A stretch of 45,186 bases of DNA, taken from assembly GCA_965370365.1 (NCBI GenBank), contig CBDUSP010000007.1:1-45186 (forward strand), read 5' to 3'. The stretch comes from DAIDHZ01 sp965370365. GTDB lineage: Bacteria > Chlamydiota > Chlamydiia > Chlamydiales > SM23-39. The notes under the pieces were generated by a model, which was given only the letters and a program-made list of their open reading frames with translations, ran no database searches and was not told the DNA's origin. The position numbers and the translations under genes were made by a program. Every line of letters starts with the position of its first letter. Position 1 is the first letter of the stretch. Shown here piece by piece: positions 1 through 7,180 of the stretch.

Positions 1-240
1 GGTTGGGAAAATCCTGAATATATTGATCTTTTAAATCAATCTGCGCTATGTAGAGATGCAAATGAGCGAAGAGAAATTTTAGGCAGGGCAGAGAAAATCT
101 TAATGGATGAGATGCCATTTATCCCGATCTTTCACTTTGCTCTAAACTATGTGAAAAATGATGCGCTCACAGGGGCTTTTGTATCCCCTCAAGGACATTT
201 AAACCTGCGCTGCGCATCCTTTTCGGAGCAAAAACATTGA
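1..240 (+). CDS. C-terminal part of an OppA-like oligopeptide-binding protein (ABC transporter)
   Basis: An open frame enters at base 1 and ends at the TGA at 238-240, giving the last 79 residues of a protein cut by the window edge. The translation holds GWENPEY, then a stretch with R..IL...EKIL.DEMPFIPIFHF and a closing LTGAF...GHLNLR. This is the usual C-terminal pattern of family-5 peptide-binding proteins (SBP_bac_5/OppA), in which a nearly invariant 'E.IL.DE.P.iP' helix precedes the last strands. Such proteins capture peptides outside the inner membrane for an Opp permease; chlamydiae carry several paralogues. The next gene overlaps its stop codon. Family assignment is from the visible motif; the paralogue cannot be told. 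Confidence 0.8.
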   Translation, partial: GWENPEYIDLLNQSALCRDANERREILGRAEKILMDEMPFIPIFHFALNYVKNDALTGAFVSPQGHLNLRCASFSEQKH

Positions 241-635
241 AGTTTTTTCGTTTTCTGATTGTTGTTCCGGGCCTAATCTTCGGAGGTGGGCCCGACTCTG
301 GAACGATTCTCCTATATAATGACTCCCCCGCTATTTTGACAGCAGTCATTCAAGCGTCGAATGGAGAATATCTTGGCCAGGCAACGATTCAGCCAAATGA
401 GCAGCAAAATTTTACAACGAATCTTTCTCCTACCCAATATGAAACTCCAGGGAACCCGCAAGTTTCTTTAACGCCTTACGTTGTCATTTGGCAGTGTCCT
501 TCCAAGCGCGTTTACTCGATGTGTACGCAGGTATCTCCTGGCTCAATGATTCGGGCTAATTCGTGTCCTGGCGATCGCTTTTGTGAGCCCAAAGAAGGAA
601 AGAAAAAAAGCGATGTCAATCATTCGGATCAGTAA
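237..635 (+). CDS. Small cysteine-containing secreted protein, function unknown
   Basis: A 132-residue protein starting with TTG at 237, which overlaps the stop of the OppA-like gene by three bases, so it is probably translationally coupled. Residues 1-17 form a hydrophobic segment (FFRFLIVVPGLIFGG) that looks like a short signal peptide. The body is rich in polar and aromatic residues and holds four cysteines (IWQCP, SMCTQ, NSCPG, RFCEP), which could form disulfides outside the cytoplasm. The tail is lysine rich. I recall that a small reading frame also follows an oppA paralogue in C. trachomatis (CT480/CT480.1), but homology is from memory only. Its last 20 bases overlap the end of the converging gene at 616-2052. 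No function is inferred. Confidence 0.65.
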   Translation: MKFFRFLIVVPGLIFGGGPDSGTILLYNDSPAILTAVIQASNGEYLGQATIQPNEQQNFTTNLSPTQYETPGNPQVSLTPYVVIWQCPSKRVYSMCTQVSPGSMIRANSCPGDRFCEPKEGKKKSDVNHSDQ

Positions 636-2052
636 CCTCTCCCTTGACATAAGAAATCTTCCTTAAGAAAATACCATCTTCGTCGTATAGGTGGGCAACG
701 CCCGTTCCCCTGATCACAGATGAGACAGTATCAATGGCGTTTTTCTTGTAATACTGCCCTTTGACCAACGTATCTTCTTCATACTCTTCTACGAGCATCA
801 AAGAGCCATTTCGATACCAGGAAAGTGAAGGACCCATCTTTTTGTTGCGACAAAAATCCCGTTGACTCTGCATTTGCCCATTTTTGTACCAAGTTTTTAC
901 ACTCCCGTGAATGTTCCCCTCTTCCCAATCAATAGAGAGTTTTGTAAGAGTTCCCGTTGCCTCAGAAGGAGAATAATAAACGGTTTCTGTGCCCGACTTC
1001 TTACCGTTTTTGATATGATATGTCGATAGGAGATCCCCTTTTGCAGAGAACTGCTTGACCCCTCCTTGAGCAAATCCTTGCTGGATCTGGACAAGGAAAG
1101 AGAGGGAGTCTCCCTCAAAAAGCGCCCGGAACCCCGCTCCATCTTCCACCTGGGACAGAAGCGTTCCATTTAAATCATAGTAGGACGCGTTCAAGAGCAG
1201 ATCGTCCATGTAGCTTTCTTCCCGCGCGATTTGTCCGTTTTGAAAGTATCCTAGACTGACTCCGTGTTTGTCCCCTGCCTTATACGAAGTCTTGGACCGA
1301 AGGGTGCCTGTTTGATAGTATTCAGTCGCACTCCCATCTAACATATGGTTATGGTAGGAAAGCTCTTTTTCGATATTCCCATTTGGAAAGAAGTAAACGC
1401 TTTTGTTTTCAAGCGACCCATTTTCGTATGGAATTTTTGCAATCAGATGCCCTTTCTCGTTCCACACTTTGCTTATTCCATCAAACAACCAATCCTGCTG
1501 CGCTCCTTGAGAAACATCCGCAGTCCCTCCGATAACGGTGGCCTCAACCTTCTTTTGCCCGTTTGGATGCCACTCTAGGTAAGCTCCGTGAGCTCTGAGC
1601 TCTTCGGCTTCAAGATATTGCCAGATTATCCCGTTGGGGTGGTATGTGGTGATTTTTGAGTGACTTTTCCCCTCTTTTCGATAAATGCGGAGTACTTTTT
1701 TGTAGGGCTGTGATGCAAGAAAGTCAGTATTTGTATAGGCCTCGAGGCGCTCATGGGCGCTGATTGTTTCTGTAAGATTATTTCTATCTTGGATTTGGAT
1801 TGCGACAATAGACTCTGGATCACTTGTTTGATAACAGCCAGATAAGGCAAGTAGGAGAAGGGGGAAAAAGGCAAAACGACGATATATACCGAGGAAAGTT
1901 GAAGAATCAGTTTTTGACTGCGTCGACTTTACCTCGGGATTGTCGTCCTCTCTCGCGCCTTGCCTCCCGGCAATGGTCACTCGCTCCGGACAACAATCCC
2001 GAGGAGTCTCCTTGTCAAATTCCCGATTCTTGAGCTTTCTTCGGTATATCAT
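616..2052 (-). CDS. MORN/YwqK-like repeat lipoprotein carrying an in-frame palindromic insertion at its N-terminus
   Basis: 478 codons. From about residue 115 onward the protein is built of repeats of the type 'y..NG.l......y.nG...G....y' (WHPNGQKKVEA, FFPNGNIEKE, YFQNGQIAREE, WYKNGQMQSQ, WYRNGSLMLVEE), the pattern of MORN-like/YwqK proteins. A lipoprotein signal (RRFAFFPLLLLALSGC, lipobox LSGC with Cys73) sits unusually far from the start. Residues 2-55 are encoded by a 162-bp net insertion that is a long inverted repeat. Without it the protein would begin MIYRRFAFFP and have its lipid cysteine at 19. The ATG overlaps the stop of the upstream gene (ATGA), indicating coupling. No other good start lies between the palindrome and the signal peptide. 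The gene closes a GspL/GspM-like operon. An envelope scaffold role is a guess. Confidence 0.75.
   Translation of the reverse strand: MIYRRKLKNREFDKETPRDCCPERVTIAGRQGAREDDNPEVKSTQSKTDSSTFLGIYRRFAFFPLLLLALSGCYQTSDPESIVAIQIQDRNNLTETISAHERLEAYTNTDFLASQPYKKVLRIYRKEGKSHSKITTYHPNGIIWQYLEAEELRAHGAYLEWHPNGQKKVEATVIGGTADVSQGAQQDWLFDGISKVWNEKGHLIAKIPYENGSLENKSVYFFPNGNIEKELSYHNHMLDGSATEYYQTGTLRSKTSYKAGDKHGVSLGYFQNGQIAREESYMDDLLLNASYYDLNGTLLSQVEDGAGFRALFEGDSLSFLVQIQQGFAQGGVKQFSAKGDLLSTYHIKNGKKSGTETVYYSPSEATGTLTKLSIDWEEGNIHGSVKTWYKNGQMQSQRDFCRNKKMGPSLSWYRNGSLMLVEEYEEDTLVKGQYYKKNAIDTVSSVIRGTGVAHLYDEDGIFLRKISYVKGEVTDPND
1884..2049. repeat. Palindromic element type D, inside the lipoprotein gene
   Basis: The ends are ATATACCGA (1884-1892) and its complement TCGGTATAT (2041-2049). 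Both arms continue with imperfect complementarity (GAGGAAAGTTGAAGAATC against the reversed GAAGAAAGCTCAAGAATC), then a second well-paired block ACCTCGGGATTGTCGTCC against GGACAACAATCCCGAGGAG around a central loop at about 1953-1980. The whole 166 bp can therefore fold into one hairpin. It has no stop codon in the frame of the host gene. The ATAT at its edge recurs on the outer flank, which would fit a short target duplication. No second copy of this sequence was found in the window. Confidence 0.8.
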
Positions 2053-2690
2053 TGGATAAACTCTCTTTTTATAAACTGCATATCGACCTCAAAAACATCT
2101 GTTTTGACAGGCGTTTGTCTTTTCTCAAGACGAAAATCGGTGATCACAATTTGGGGGCGATGATCGGAAACAGAAAAGTCTTCGATCGGAATATTTTCTA
2201 GGGAGGAAAGAAGTCTTTTTACATCTTCTCGATTCATTTGGACGGAATATTTTTGCTTTTCTTCTGTTTCTTTAATCGATCCATTTGATCTGATAGACTC
2301 TTCGACAAAACTGAGGCGGTTCATTCCATTTTTTAGAAAGTCGAGTCTAGATGTTGGTAGTCTCTTATCGGATATAGCCGGATGAATTTCTAGTTTTTCT
2401 AAATCAGAAATCTCGTTTGTTAGAAAAACCATCGACTCGATTTGTTCATCGAGAAAGTAAGGGTTTGCATGAGAGTATCTCTGGATAAATTCCTCTTTTT
2501 TTTGTTTTCTCTCGATTGCTGTTTTTCCCTTTTTGCATGCTCCAATAAAACGCTCTTCCAGAACTTGGATTTTTTTATACTGACCAAAGGAATAAAAAGC
2601 TCCAAAGACGACCGGGAGGGAGAGTAAAGAATAAAAAAGCAGCGCTCTTTTTTCTGAAAAACAAAACTTTCCAATTCTTTCAAGAAGCAT
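2049..2690 (-). CDS. GspM/PilO-like bitopic inner-membrane protein
   Basis: 213 residues with one N-terminal membrane segment (ALLFYSLLSLPVVFGAFYSF, about residues 16-35), a charged coiled-coil-like stretch at about 40-75 and a soluble domain ending in alternating strand-like sequence (IVITDFRLEKR, DVFEVDMQFIKREF). This is the general build of GspM/PilO proteins, which pair with GspL or PilM/PilN in type II secretion and type IV pilus platforms. Sequence similarity to those families is not obvious by eye. The call rests on topology, size and the neighbour. The start overlaps the upstream gene by 11 bases and the stop overlaps the next ATG, so the three genes form a tight operon. Confidence 0.5.
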   Translation of the reverse strand: MLLERIGKFCFSEKRALLFYSLLSLPVVFGAFYSFGQYKKIQVLEERFIGACKKGKTAIERKQKKEEFIQRYSHANPYFLDEQIESMVFLTNEISDLEKLEIHPAISDKRLPTSRLDFLKNGMNRLSFVEESIRSNGSIKETEEKQKYSVQMNREDVKRLLSSLENIPIEDFSVSDHRPQIVITDFRLEKRQTPVKTDVFEVDMQFIKREFIQ

Positions 2691-4215
2691 TGGTTCTCTC
2701 TTTTTTTAGGTAAAAGGAGGCGCGGTAAGTGTTTTCCGAAACCTCCCACTGAACATCTTCTTTGTTATCGACCCAAGCCTCTCCTTCATGGAGATCTTCG
2801 TGGAATTTGCGGGCATTTAGGGGGCTTTTTGTTTCAAACTCAATCTCCATCTTCGCCTGATAAGGATCACGAGGGGTATCTATTCTTGGGCATTCGGAAA
2901 GCTGATAGCGGAGAGACTTGAATATAATTGGATCCGTCCTTTCTTGAACAAGAGGATGCTGATAGAGCCAGGACAAAACTTCAGAGACCTTTGGATATTG
3001 CCCCATATAAGAGGGTTGCTTGAGATGCGTTGTAACTGCTTTATCCCAGCGTCTTAAAACTTCTTCCTCATCTTCTTGGATGAAGATTTTTTGAGCTAAA
3101 TCTTTGTCCCACTGCTTAAGAGACGTTTCGAGAAAGGAAACCATTTTTTGGCTTTTGGAGCGTAAAGAGTGGTTTGAAAATTCAATAAGAGCAAATCCAA
3201 TGACAAGCGAGGCAAGGGCTAAAGAAAAAGCAAAGGCCCCCAAGGATTTCCAGGTTTTTTGGGGAAAAAACTCATCTTTTCGAAACTGCAGTGAATTTTG
3301 GCAGACCCCAAGGCCAATAGAAATCGCATATTTTTGCTCTTCTTTTGGGAGGTCTATTTCAGGGCCGGGAGAGATGGATTCCTCGAGTCCCTCTTTCAAA
3401 TACTCTTCCATCTGGCCAAATGCGTCTGCCCTTCCTGTAAAGAAGAGAGGTTTTTTCCCCGAGTTTGAGCTAAAAGCATAAATAACGCGTGCCATTTCCA
3501 GCTTCATTGCCCTTAGCTTTGAGAAGAGATGGGGATTAAGAGAGCTTTTTAGCTGCGAAAGGTCGATTTGCTTCGCAATTCCTGGAATTTCTTTGGGGAA
3601 AAGGGTTTTTTTTCGATCTTCCCAAAGAGCATCGAGAAGGCTTTCTACCCCGCCTTCAATAGAGTGGAATTTTTTTAAATGACCCTTTTCCATGCAAACG
3701 CAGGTCCACTCTTCCGATCCTAGGTCGATAAAAAACCCGTCCTGAATAGTGGGGATCTTCCACTTAAAATAATCAACAAGCGCAAGAGGAGCTGATGAGA
3801 TCGTATCGGGATCAAGAGATAGCTTTTCGAGCGCGCTTAAATGTTCTCTGATCATTGATTTTGTGGTGGTAAAGAGGAGTGCTTGTGTATTTTCTTTTGT
3901 CCTTTTGAGGATGTAGGGATCAGAAATGGTATCAGTTTTGTCAAGGTGGCTTGCCGCTTCTGTTTGAAAAGCGAGGGCCTGATCGAGGTGTCTGGAGTTT
4001 CCGATGTTTACTTCAACCGGACTCATAAGAGTTCTTTGGGCAGAGATCGCCGATGAAATTTTTCCTTTAAAAGCCTTCGTGTAAAGCTGTTTTACACTCT
4101 CTCTCTCATTGTAGGGATGAGAGTTTAAATAAATGATTTTACATCCTGCGCGGCTCTTTTCAATGAGAGCGACACGAAGAAGAGGTTTGTCAATGAGGAT
4201 TCCAAGAATTTGCAT
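2680..4215 (-). CDS. GspL/PilM-like protein: actin-like ATPase domain fused to a membrane-anchored periplasmic domain
   Basis: About 511 residues from the chosen ATG at 4215 (MQILGILIDKPLLRVALIE), where the actin-fold first strand normally starts. A longer frame to 4281 exists but would run over the divergent yggT start. The N-terminal 300 residues show actin-like features: an early strand 'ILGILID', a central FFIDLGSEEWTCVCM strand pair and SLLDALWED. A single membrane segment follows (LGAFAFSLALASLVIGFALIEF, about residues 336-357), then a helical linker and a C-terminal region with ferredoxin-like alternation. This order is that of GspL, or of PilM fused to PilN. It likely serves as the inner-membrane platform of a secretion/pilus-like machine together with the downstream GspM-like gene. 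No ATPase or pilin gene of such a machine is in the window. Confidence 0.55.
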   Translation of the reverse strand: MQILGILIDKPLLRVALIEKSRAGCKIIYLNSHPYNERESVKQLYTKAFKGKISSAISAQRTLMSPVEVNIGNSRHLDQALAFQTEAASHLDKTDTISDPYILKRTKENTQALLFTTTKSMIREHLSALEKLSLDPDTISSAPLALVDYFKWKIPTIQDGFFIDLGSEEWTCVCMEKGHLKKFHSIEGGVESLLDALWEDRKKTLFPKEIPGIAKQIDLSQLKSSLNPHLFSKLRAMKLEMARVIYAFSSNSGKKPLFFTGRADAFGQMEEYLKEGLEESISPGPEIDLPKEEQKYAISIGLGVCQNSLQFRKDEFFPQKTWKSLGAFAFSLALASLVIGFALIEFSNHSLRSKSQKMVSFLETSLKQWDKDLAQKIFIQEDEEEVLRRWDKAVTTHLKQPSYMGQYPKVSEVLSWLYQHPLVQERTDPIIFKSLRYQLSECPRIDTPRDPYQAKMEIEFETKSPLNARKFHEDLHEGEAWVDNKEDVQWEVSENTYRASFYLKKERTNAS

Positions 4216-4274
4216 CCCATAGATGCTACCACATTTGGACATTTTGTCTGAATCCAAGTATACTCTCTGCCCAT

Positions 4275-4544
4275 ATGGCAATCTATTACATCTACAAGAT
4301 CATTCATTATGTTTTTTTAGGGTATACGCTTCTTTTGGTGGTTCGGCTCCTCGGTTCCTGGGTTCCTTCTTTACAAAGAACAACGCTTATGCGCTTTGTA
4401 ACCTTCTACACAGACCCTTATCTTCGTGTTTTTCAGAGGATTATCCCTCCGATTGGGGGTAGGCTAGACATAAGTCCAATCCTCGCTTTTTTCTCTTTGC
4501 GTATCCTTGAGTCAATGGCCCTTGGAATACTGCGATGGTTTTAG
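4275..4544 (+). CDS. YggT family membrane protein
   Basis: 89 residues with two membrane segments (IYKIIHYVFLGYTLLLVVRL and ISPILAFFSLRILESMAL). Between them lies the conserved family feature: a stretch with 'TDPYLRVFQRIIPPIGG.LDISPILAF', where a proline-rich re-entrant-looking loop is followed by a 'DiSPi.af' motif. YggT proteins are widespread inner-membrane proteins, linked in some bacteria to osmotic stress and cell division, without a settled biochemical role. The ATG at 4275 starts 59 bases from the divergent GspL-like gene. The stop overlaps the start of dusB by ten bases, so both are probably co-transcribed. Confidence 0.85.
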   Translation: MAIYYIYKIIHYVFLGYTLLLVVRLLGSWVPSLQRTTLMRFVTFYTDPYLRVFQRIIPPIGGRLDISPILAFFSLRILESMALGILRWF

Positions 4545-5539
4545 CCAAAGCTCCATCAAAAATTTTAGAACCCCTTCTCTTAGGATCTGTCCAATTAAGA
4601 AATCGCATTCTCTACGCGCCCCTTGCGGGCTGTTCGGATTATCCATTTCGTCAGATGGCGTCTCGCTATAGCCCTGGAATCGTCTATTGCGAGATGGTCA
4701 AAATGGACGCGCTTGTTCGCAATGATGCTCACACATACAGGCTTTTAGACTATGAGCCGGACATGCATCCCATCGGAGCGCAGCTCTGTGGAAGCAAACT
4801 AAAAATGGCCGCTACATGCGCGCGGATTATTGAGGATCTTGGCTTTGATGTTCTGGATTTTAACTGCGGCTGTCCTGTTGATAAGGTTGCAAAAGATGGG
4901 AGCGGCTCTGCCATGCTCAAAACCCCTGAGTTGATCGGAGAGATTTTATCCGAGATGATCAATGCTGTTAAAATTCCCGTCACCGTAAAAATTCGCGCTG
5001 GGTGGGATGCGGAATCGATTAACGCGCCCCTCATCACACAAATTGCTGAAAAGGCTGGAGCAAAAGCAATTACCGTCCATGGAAGAACGCGCGCGCAAGC
5101 CTATAAGGGGCCGGCAAACTGGGACTATATCAAAGCTTGCAAGCAAGCGGCAAAAGAGATCCTGGTGATCGGAAACGGAGATGTGTTTGATGCAGATGCA
5201 GCCCTTCGGATTGTTGAACATACAAATTGCGATGCCATTTTAGTTTCTCGGGGCACAATGGGTCAGCCCTGGATTGTGGAAGACATTTTAAGAGCGTTTG
5301 AGGGGCTTCCTCCCATCGCAAGAACGCCGCTGGATGTTCGCGATGCTCTTTTGGAACATTTTCATTTGATCTTGAAGTATCGCAATGAAAAACAAGCTCT
5401 TCTTGATTTTCGCAGAGTTGGGCATTGGTATTTAAAGCTGTGCGAAGGAACAAAGGAGCTTCGCATGTCTCTAAATAGAATCGCCTCTTCTCAAGATGCG
5501 CTCTTTTTTGTTGAGCAGTTTCCTTGGGAATCATTGTAA
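4535..5539 (+). CDS. dusB: tRNA-dihydrouridine synthase (DusB type)
   Basis: 334 residues with the full set of Dus signatures: the FMN-barrel start LYAPLAGCSDYPFRQMA (about 27-43), the catalytic region DFNCGCPVDKV with the proton-donor cysteine at about 113, SGSAML, VKIRAGWD, the FMN phosphate-binding HGRTR.Q and GNGDVFDADAA, then SRGTMGQPWI. It reduces uridines in tRNA to dihydrouridine using FMN and NADPH in the cytoplasm. Length matches DusB/YhdG rather than the shorter DusC. The NCGCP form fits the DusB branch, but the subtype is not proven. The start overlaps yggT. The stop is followed by 49 bases before the next gene. Confidence 0.92.
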   Translation: MVLAKAPSKILEPLLLGSVQLRNRILYAPLAGCSDYPFRQMASRYSPGIVYCEMVKMDALVRNDAHTYRLLDYEPDMHPIGAQLCGSKLKMAATCARIIEDLGFDVLDFNCGCPVDKVAKDGSGSAMLKTPELIGEILSEMINAVKIPVTVKIRAGWDAESINAPLITQIAEKAGAKAITVHGRTRAQAYKGPANWDYIKACKQAAKEILVIGNGDVFDADAALRIVEHTNCDAILVSRGTMGQPWIVEDILRAFEGLPPIARTPLDVRDALLEHFHLILKYRNEKQALLDFRRVGHWYLKLCEGTKELRMSLNRIASSQDALFFVEQFPWESL

Positions 5540-5588
5540 AAAATCTTTTTAACCCTGTAAAATCGCGCCCTCAAATCTAGGAGGTTTT

Positions 5589-6074
5589 ATGAGCACATTA
5601 GTTCGCAGGGAAAGTTTTAGAGTGTGGGAGGAAGGAGACTATGTTGAATCTCCTGTTCGAAGAGCGCAGGTTGCATCTATTTCCGGTCCTGATCCAACTT
5701 GTAATTTGATGATTATGGGAGATCATGCGTCTTCCTTTTTAAGGCTTTTAATCCAAGATAAGTTGTCATTTTTACCAAAGGTTCGAAGTCGTCCTTTGGA
5801 CTTACTCCGTGAAGGGCAGATGGTTTGTGTGCAGGCCCCTGGGGGGCAAGGTTCCCCGGAAGGAGCTCATGTATTCCAGGTGGGCAAAGTCAAAAAATAC
5901 CGGACTTTCGAACATCTTTTCGAAAATATTCCCTGGGAAACGCTGGTTCCTTGGGAGAAATCACAGGCGGGTGCAATGAGAGTTTGTAGGTCTCTTCCGA
6001 ATGGGGATCAAGAAGAAACTCTCGGAGTTACTGCGATTAGTCTAGAGTATTCACATCCCGCGCGGACAAGATAA
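5589..6074 (+). CDS. ASCH-like (PUA-related) domain protein
   Basis: 161 residues preceded by a clear ribosome binding site (AGGAGG at about 5578-5584, 'ctaggaggttttATG'). The second half resembles ASCH domains: a charged strand VFQVGKVKKYRTFEHLF, then 'ENIPWETLVPWEKSQ' and a closing strand TLGVTAISLEYS, comparable to the 'Y.sfe.lf..ig.e.lvpg' and 'GVVAIGL' pattern. ASCH domains are PUA-fold modules thought to bind RNA or nucleotides; some are amidohydrolases acting on modified cytidine. The first 90 residues show no pattern I recognise. Assignment is tentative. The gene converges on the NYN nuclease gene, with two bases between the stops. Confidence 0.5.
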   Translation: MSTLVRRESFRVWEEGDYVESPVRRAQVASISGPDPTCNLMIMGDHASSFLRLLIQDKLSFLPKVRSRPLDLLREGQMVCVQAPGGQGSPEGAHVFQVGKVKKYRTFEHLFENIPWETLVPWEKSQAGAMRVCRSLPNGDQEETLGVTAISLEYSHPARTR

Positions 6075-6076
6075 AA

Positions 6077-6550
6077 CTATTTTCCATGAAAGCGGTCTTC
6101 GAAGATTTTGAGAAGCCTCTCGAGGTTTTTAGGACTCTCTTTAAGGGAGTCCTTTTCATTTGGCTTTTTGGTCGCCTTTTTTTCGAGGAATCGGATGAAC
6201 GCTTTTGTTGGTTGCACATGCGCATTAAGCTCCCGTGCGCGCCTTTTTAGTCCCGTATCGTTTGTGATGACCGTGACATCTTTTGGGTTCTTTGCACCTT
6301 CTATTTGCTCAACAATATAGGAGTCTGCATTTTGCCCTCTTGGACTAAAGACGGTCTCTAAAGGCGATGCATAGTTTCTTCCGCTTTCTTCATCTCTTCG
6401 GTGCGCTCCATCGAATACTAAGATTCCTGAGAGGTTAAGAGATTTAAAGTGCCGGGATAGATATTCGATGAGCTCTTCTCTTCCGTGTTGAAGATCTTTA
6501 GCATCTTCAAGAGAAAAAAGGATGTTGTATCCATCGATTAGGTACAGCAC
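6077..6550 (-). CDS. NYN-domain (YacP/Rae1-like) ribonuclease
   Basis: 157 residues starting with the NYN/PIN-fold signature LIDGYNILFS (catalytic Asp6). Acidic and structural motifs typical of the YacP family follow: GILVFDGAHRRDEE (about 43-56), a Q.ADSYIVEQI segment with the second acidic residue, and VTVITNDTGLKRRARELNAHVQ. B. subtilis Rae1 (YacP) cuts mRNA on the ribosome, and related proteins are single-strand endonucleases. The C-terminal 30 residues are lysine rich. The start lies inside the end of rdgB (13-base overlap), so it is the last gene of a greA-rdgB-NYN operon and probably acts in RNA turnover. The exact substrate is unknown. Confidence 0.8.
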   Translation of the reverse strand: MLYLIDGYNILFSLEDAKDLQHGREELIEYLSRHFKSLNLSGILVFDGAHRRDEESGRNYASPLETVFSPRGQNADSYIVEQIEGAKNPKDVTVITNDTGLKRRARELNAHVQPTKAFIRFLEKKATKKPNEKDSLKESPKNLERLLKIFEDRFHGK

Positions 6551-7179
6551 TGATTTTCCGCACTCAGAAGAGACTCAAGGGTGTTGGTCAGCTTATCAAA
6601 CGCCTTACGTCTGTGAGAGACTCGATTTTTTACATCTTCGCCAAGCTCTGCAAACGACTTATTATATCCGTGTTTAATAAAGAGAGGATCATATCCAAAT
6701 CCATTGCCTCCCTGTTCTTGCGTTGTAATTGCCCCTTCACAAATCCCGCTGCATGTTTTTTTTAAATGTTCGGGAGACGCAAGCGCAATACAGCACTCGT
6801 AAGAGGCATTTCGATCTTCATCAGACAGGTGCGTCATTTCTCTAAGAAGTTTTTTTCGATTCTCCAAATCAGAGGCCCCTTCTCCTGCGTATCTAGCAGA
6901 AAAAATTCCGGGAGCTCCTTTTAAAGATGGCACTGTAAGACCAGAATCCTCTGCAAGAACCCACTTGCCAAGCGTCTTTGCAGCGATCTTTGCTTTTAAA
7001 GTGGCATTTTCTTCGAAGGTGCTCCCTGTTTCTTCAGGAGGTGTGTATGAAGGAAAATCGCGAAGGCTTAAAAGATCGATGTTTGGAAACATTTTGAACA
7101 TCTCGCGAAGCTCTCGGATCTTATGCATATTTGTACTTGCGATGACAAGCTCAAGGCTTAAGGGGATCTCTTGTGTCAT
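6538..7179 (-). CDS. rdgB: XTP/dITP diphosphatase (RdgB/HAM1 family)
   Basis: 213 residues from the ATG at 7179, chosen because AGGAGA stands six bases upstream and the frame then starts one base after the greA stop; a longer frame to 7269 would sit inside greA. Motifs in order: LVIASTNMHKIRELREMF (substrate-binding N-terminus), FEENATLKA, AEDSGLTVPSLKGAPGIFSARYAG (metal-binding acidic pair), GFGYDPLFI, and SHRRKAF near the C-terminus. It hydrolyses non-canonical purine nucleoside triphosphates (ITP, XTP) to monophosphates, keeping them out of DNA and RNA. Length is usual for the family. Confidence 0.93.
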   Translation of the reverse strand: MTQEIPLSLELVIASTNMHKIRELREMFKMFPNIDLLSLRDFPSYTPPEETGSTFEENATLKAKIAAKTLGKWVLAEDSGLTVPSLKGAPGIFSARYAGEGASDLENRKKLLREMTHLSDEDRNASYECCIALASPEHLKKTCSGICEGAITTQEQGGNGFGYDPLFIKHGYNKSFAELGEDVKNRVSHRRKAFDKLTNTLESLLSAENQCCT

Positions 7180-7180
7180 T

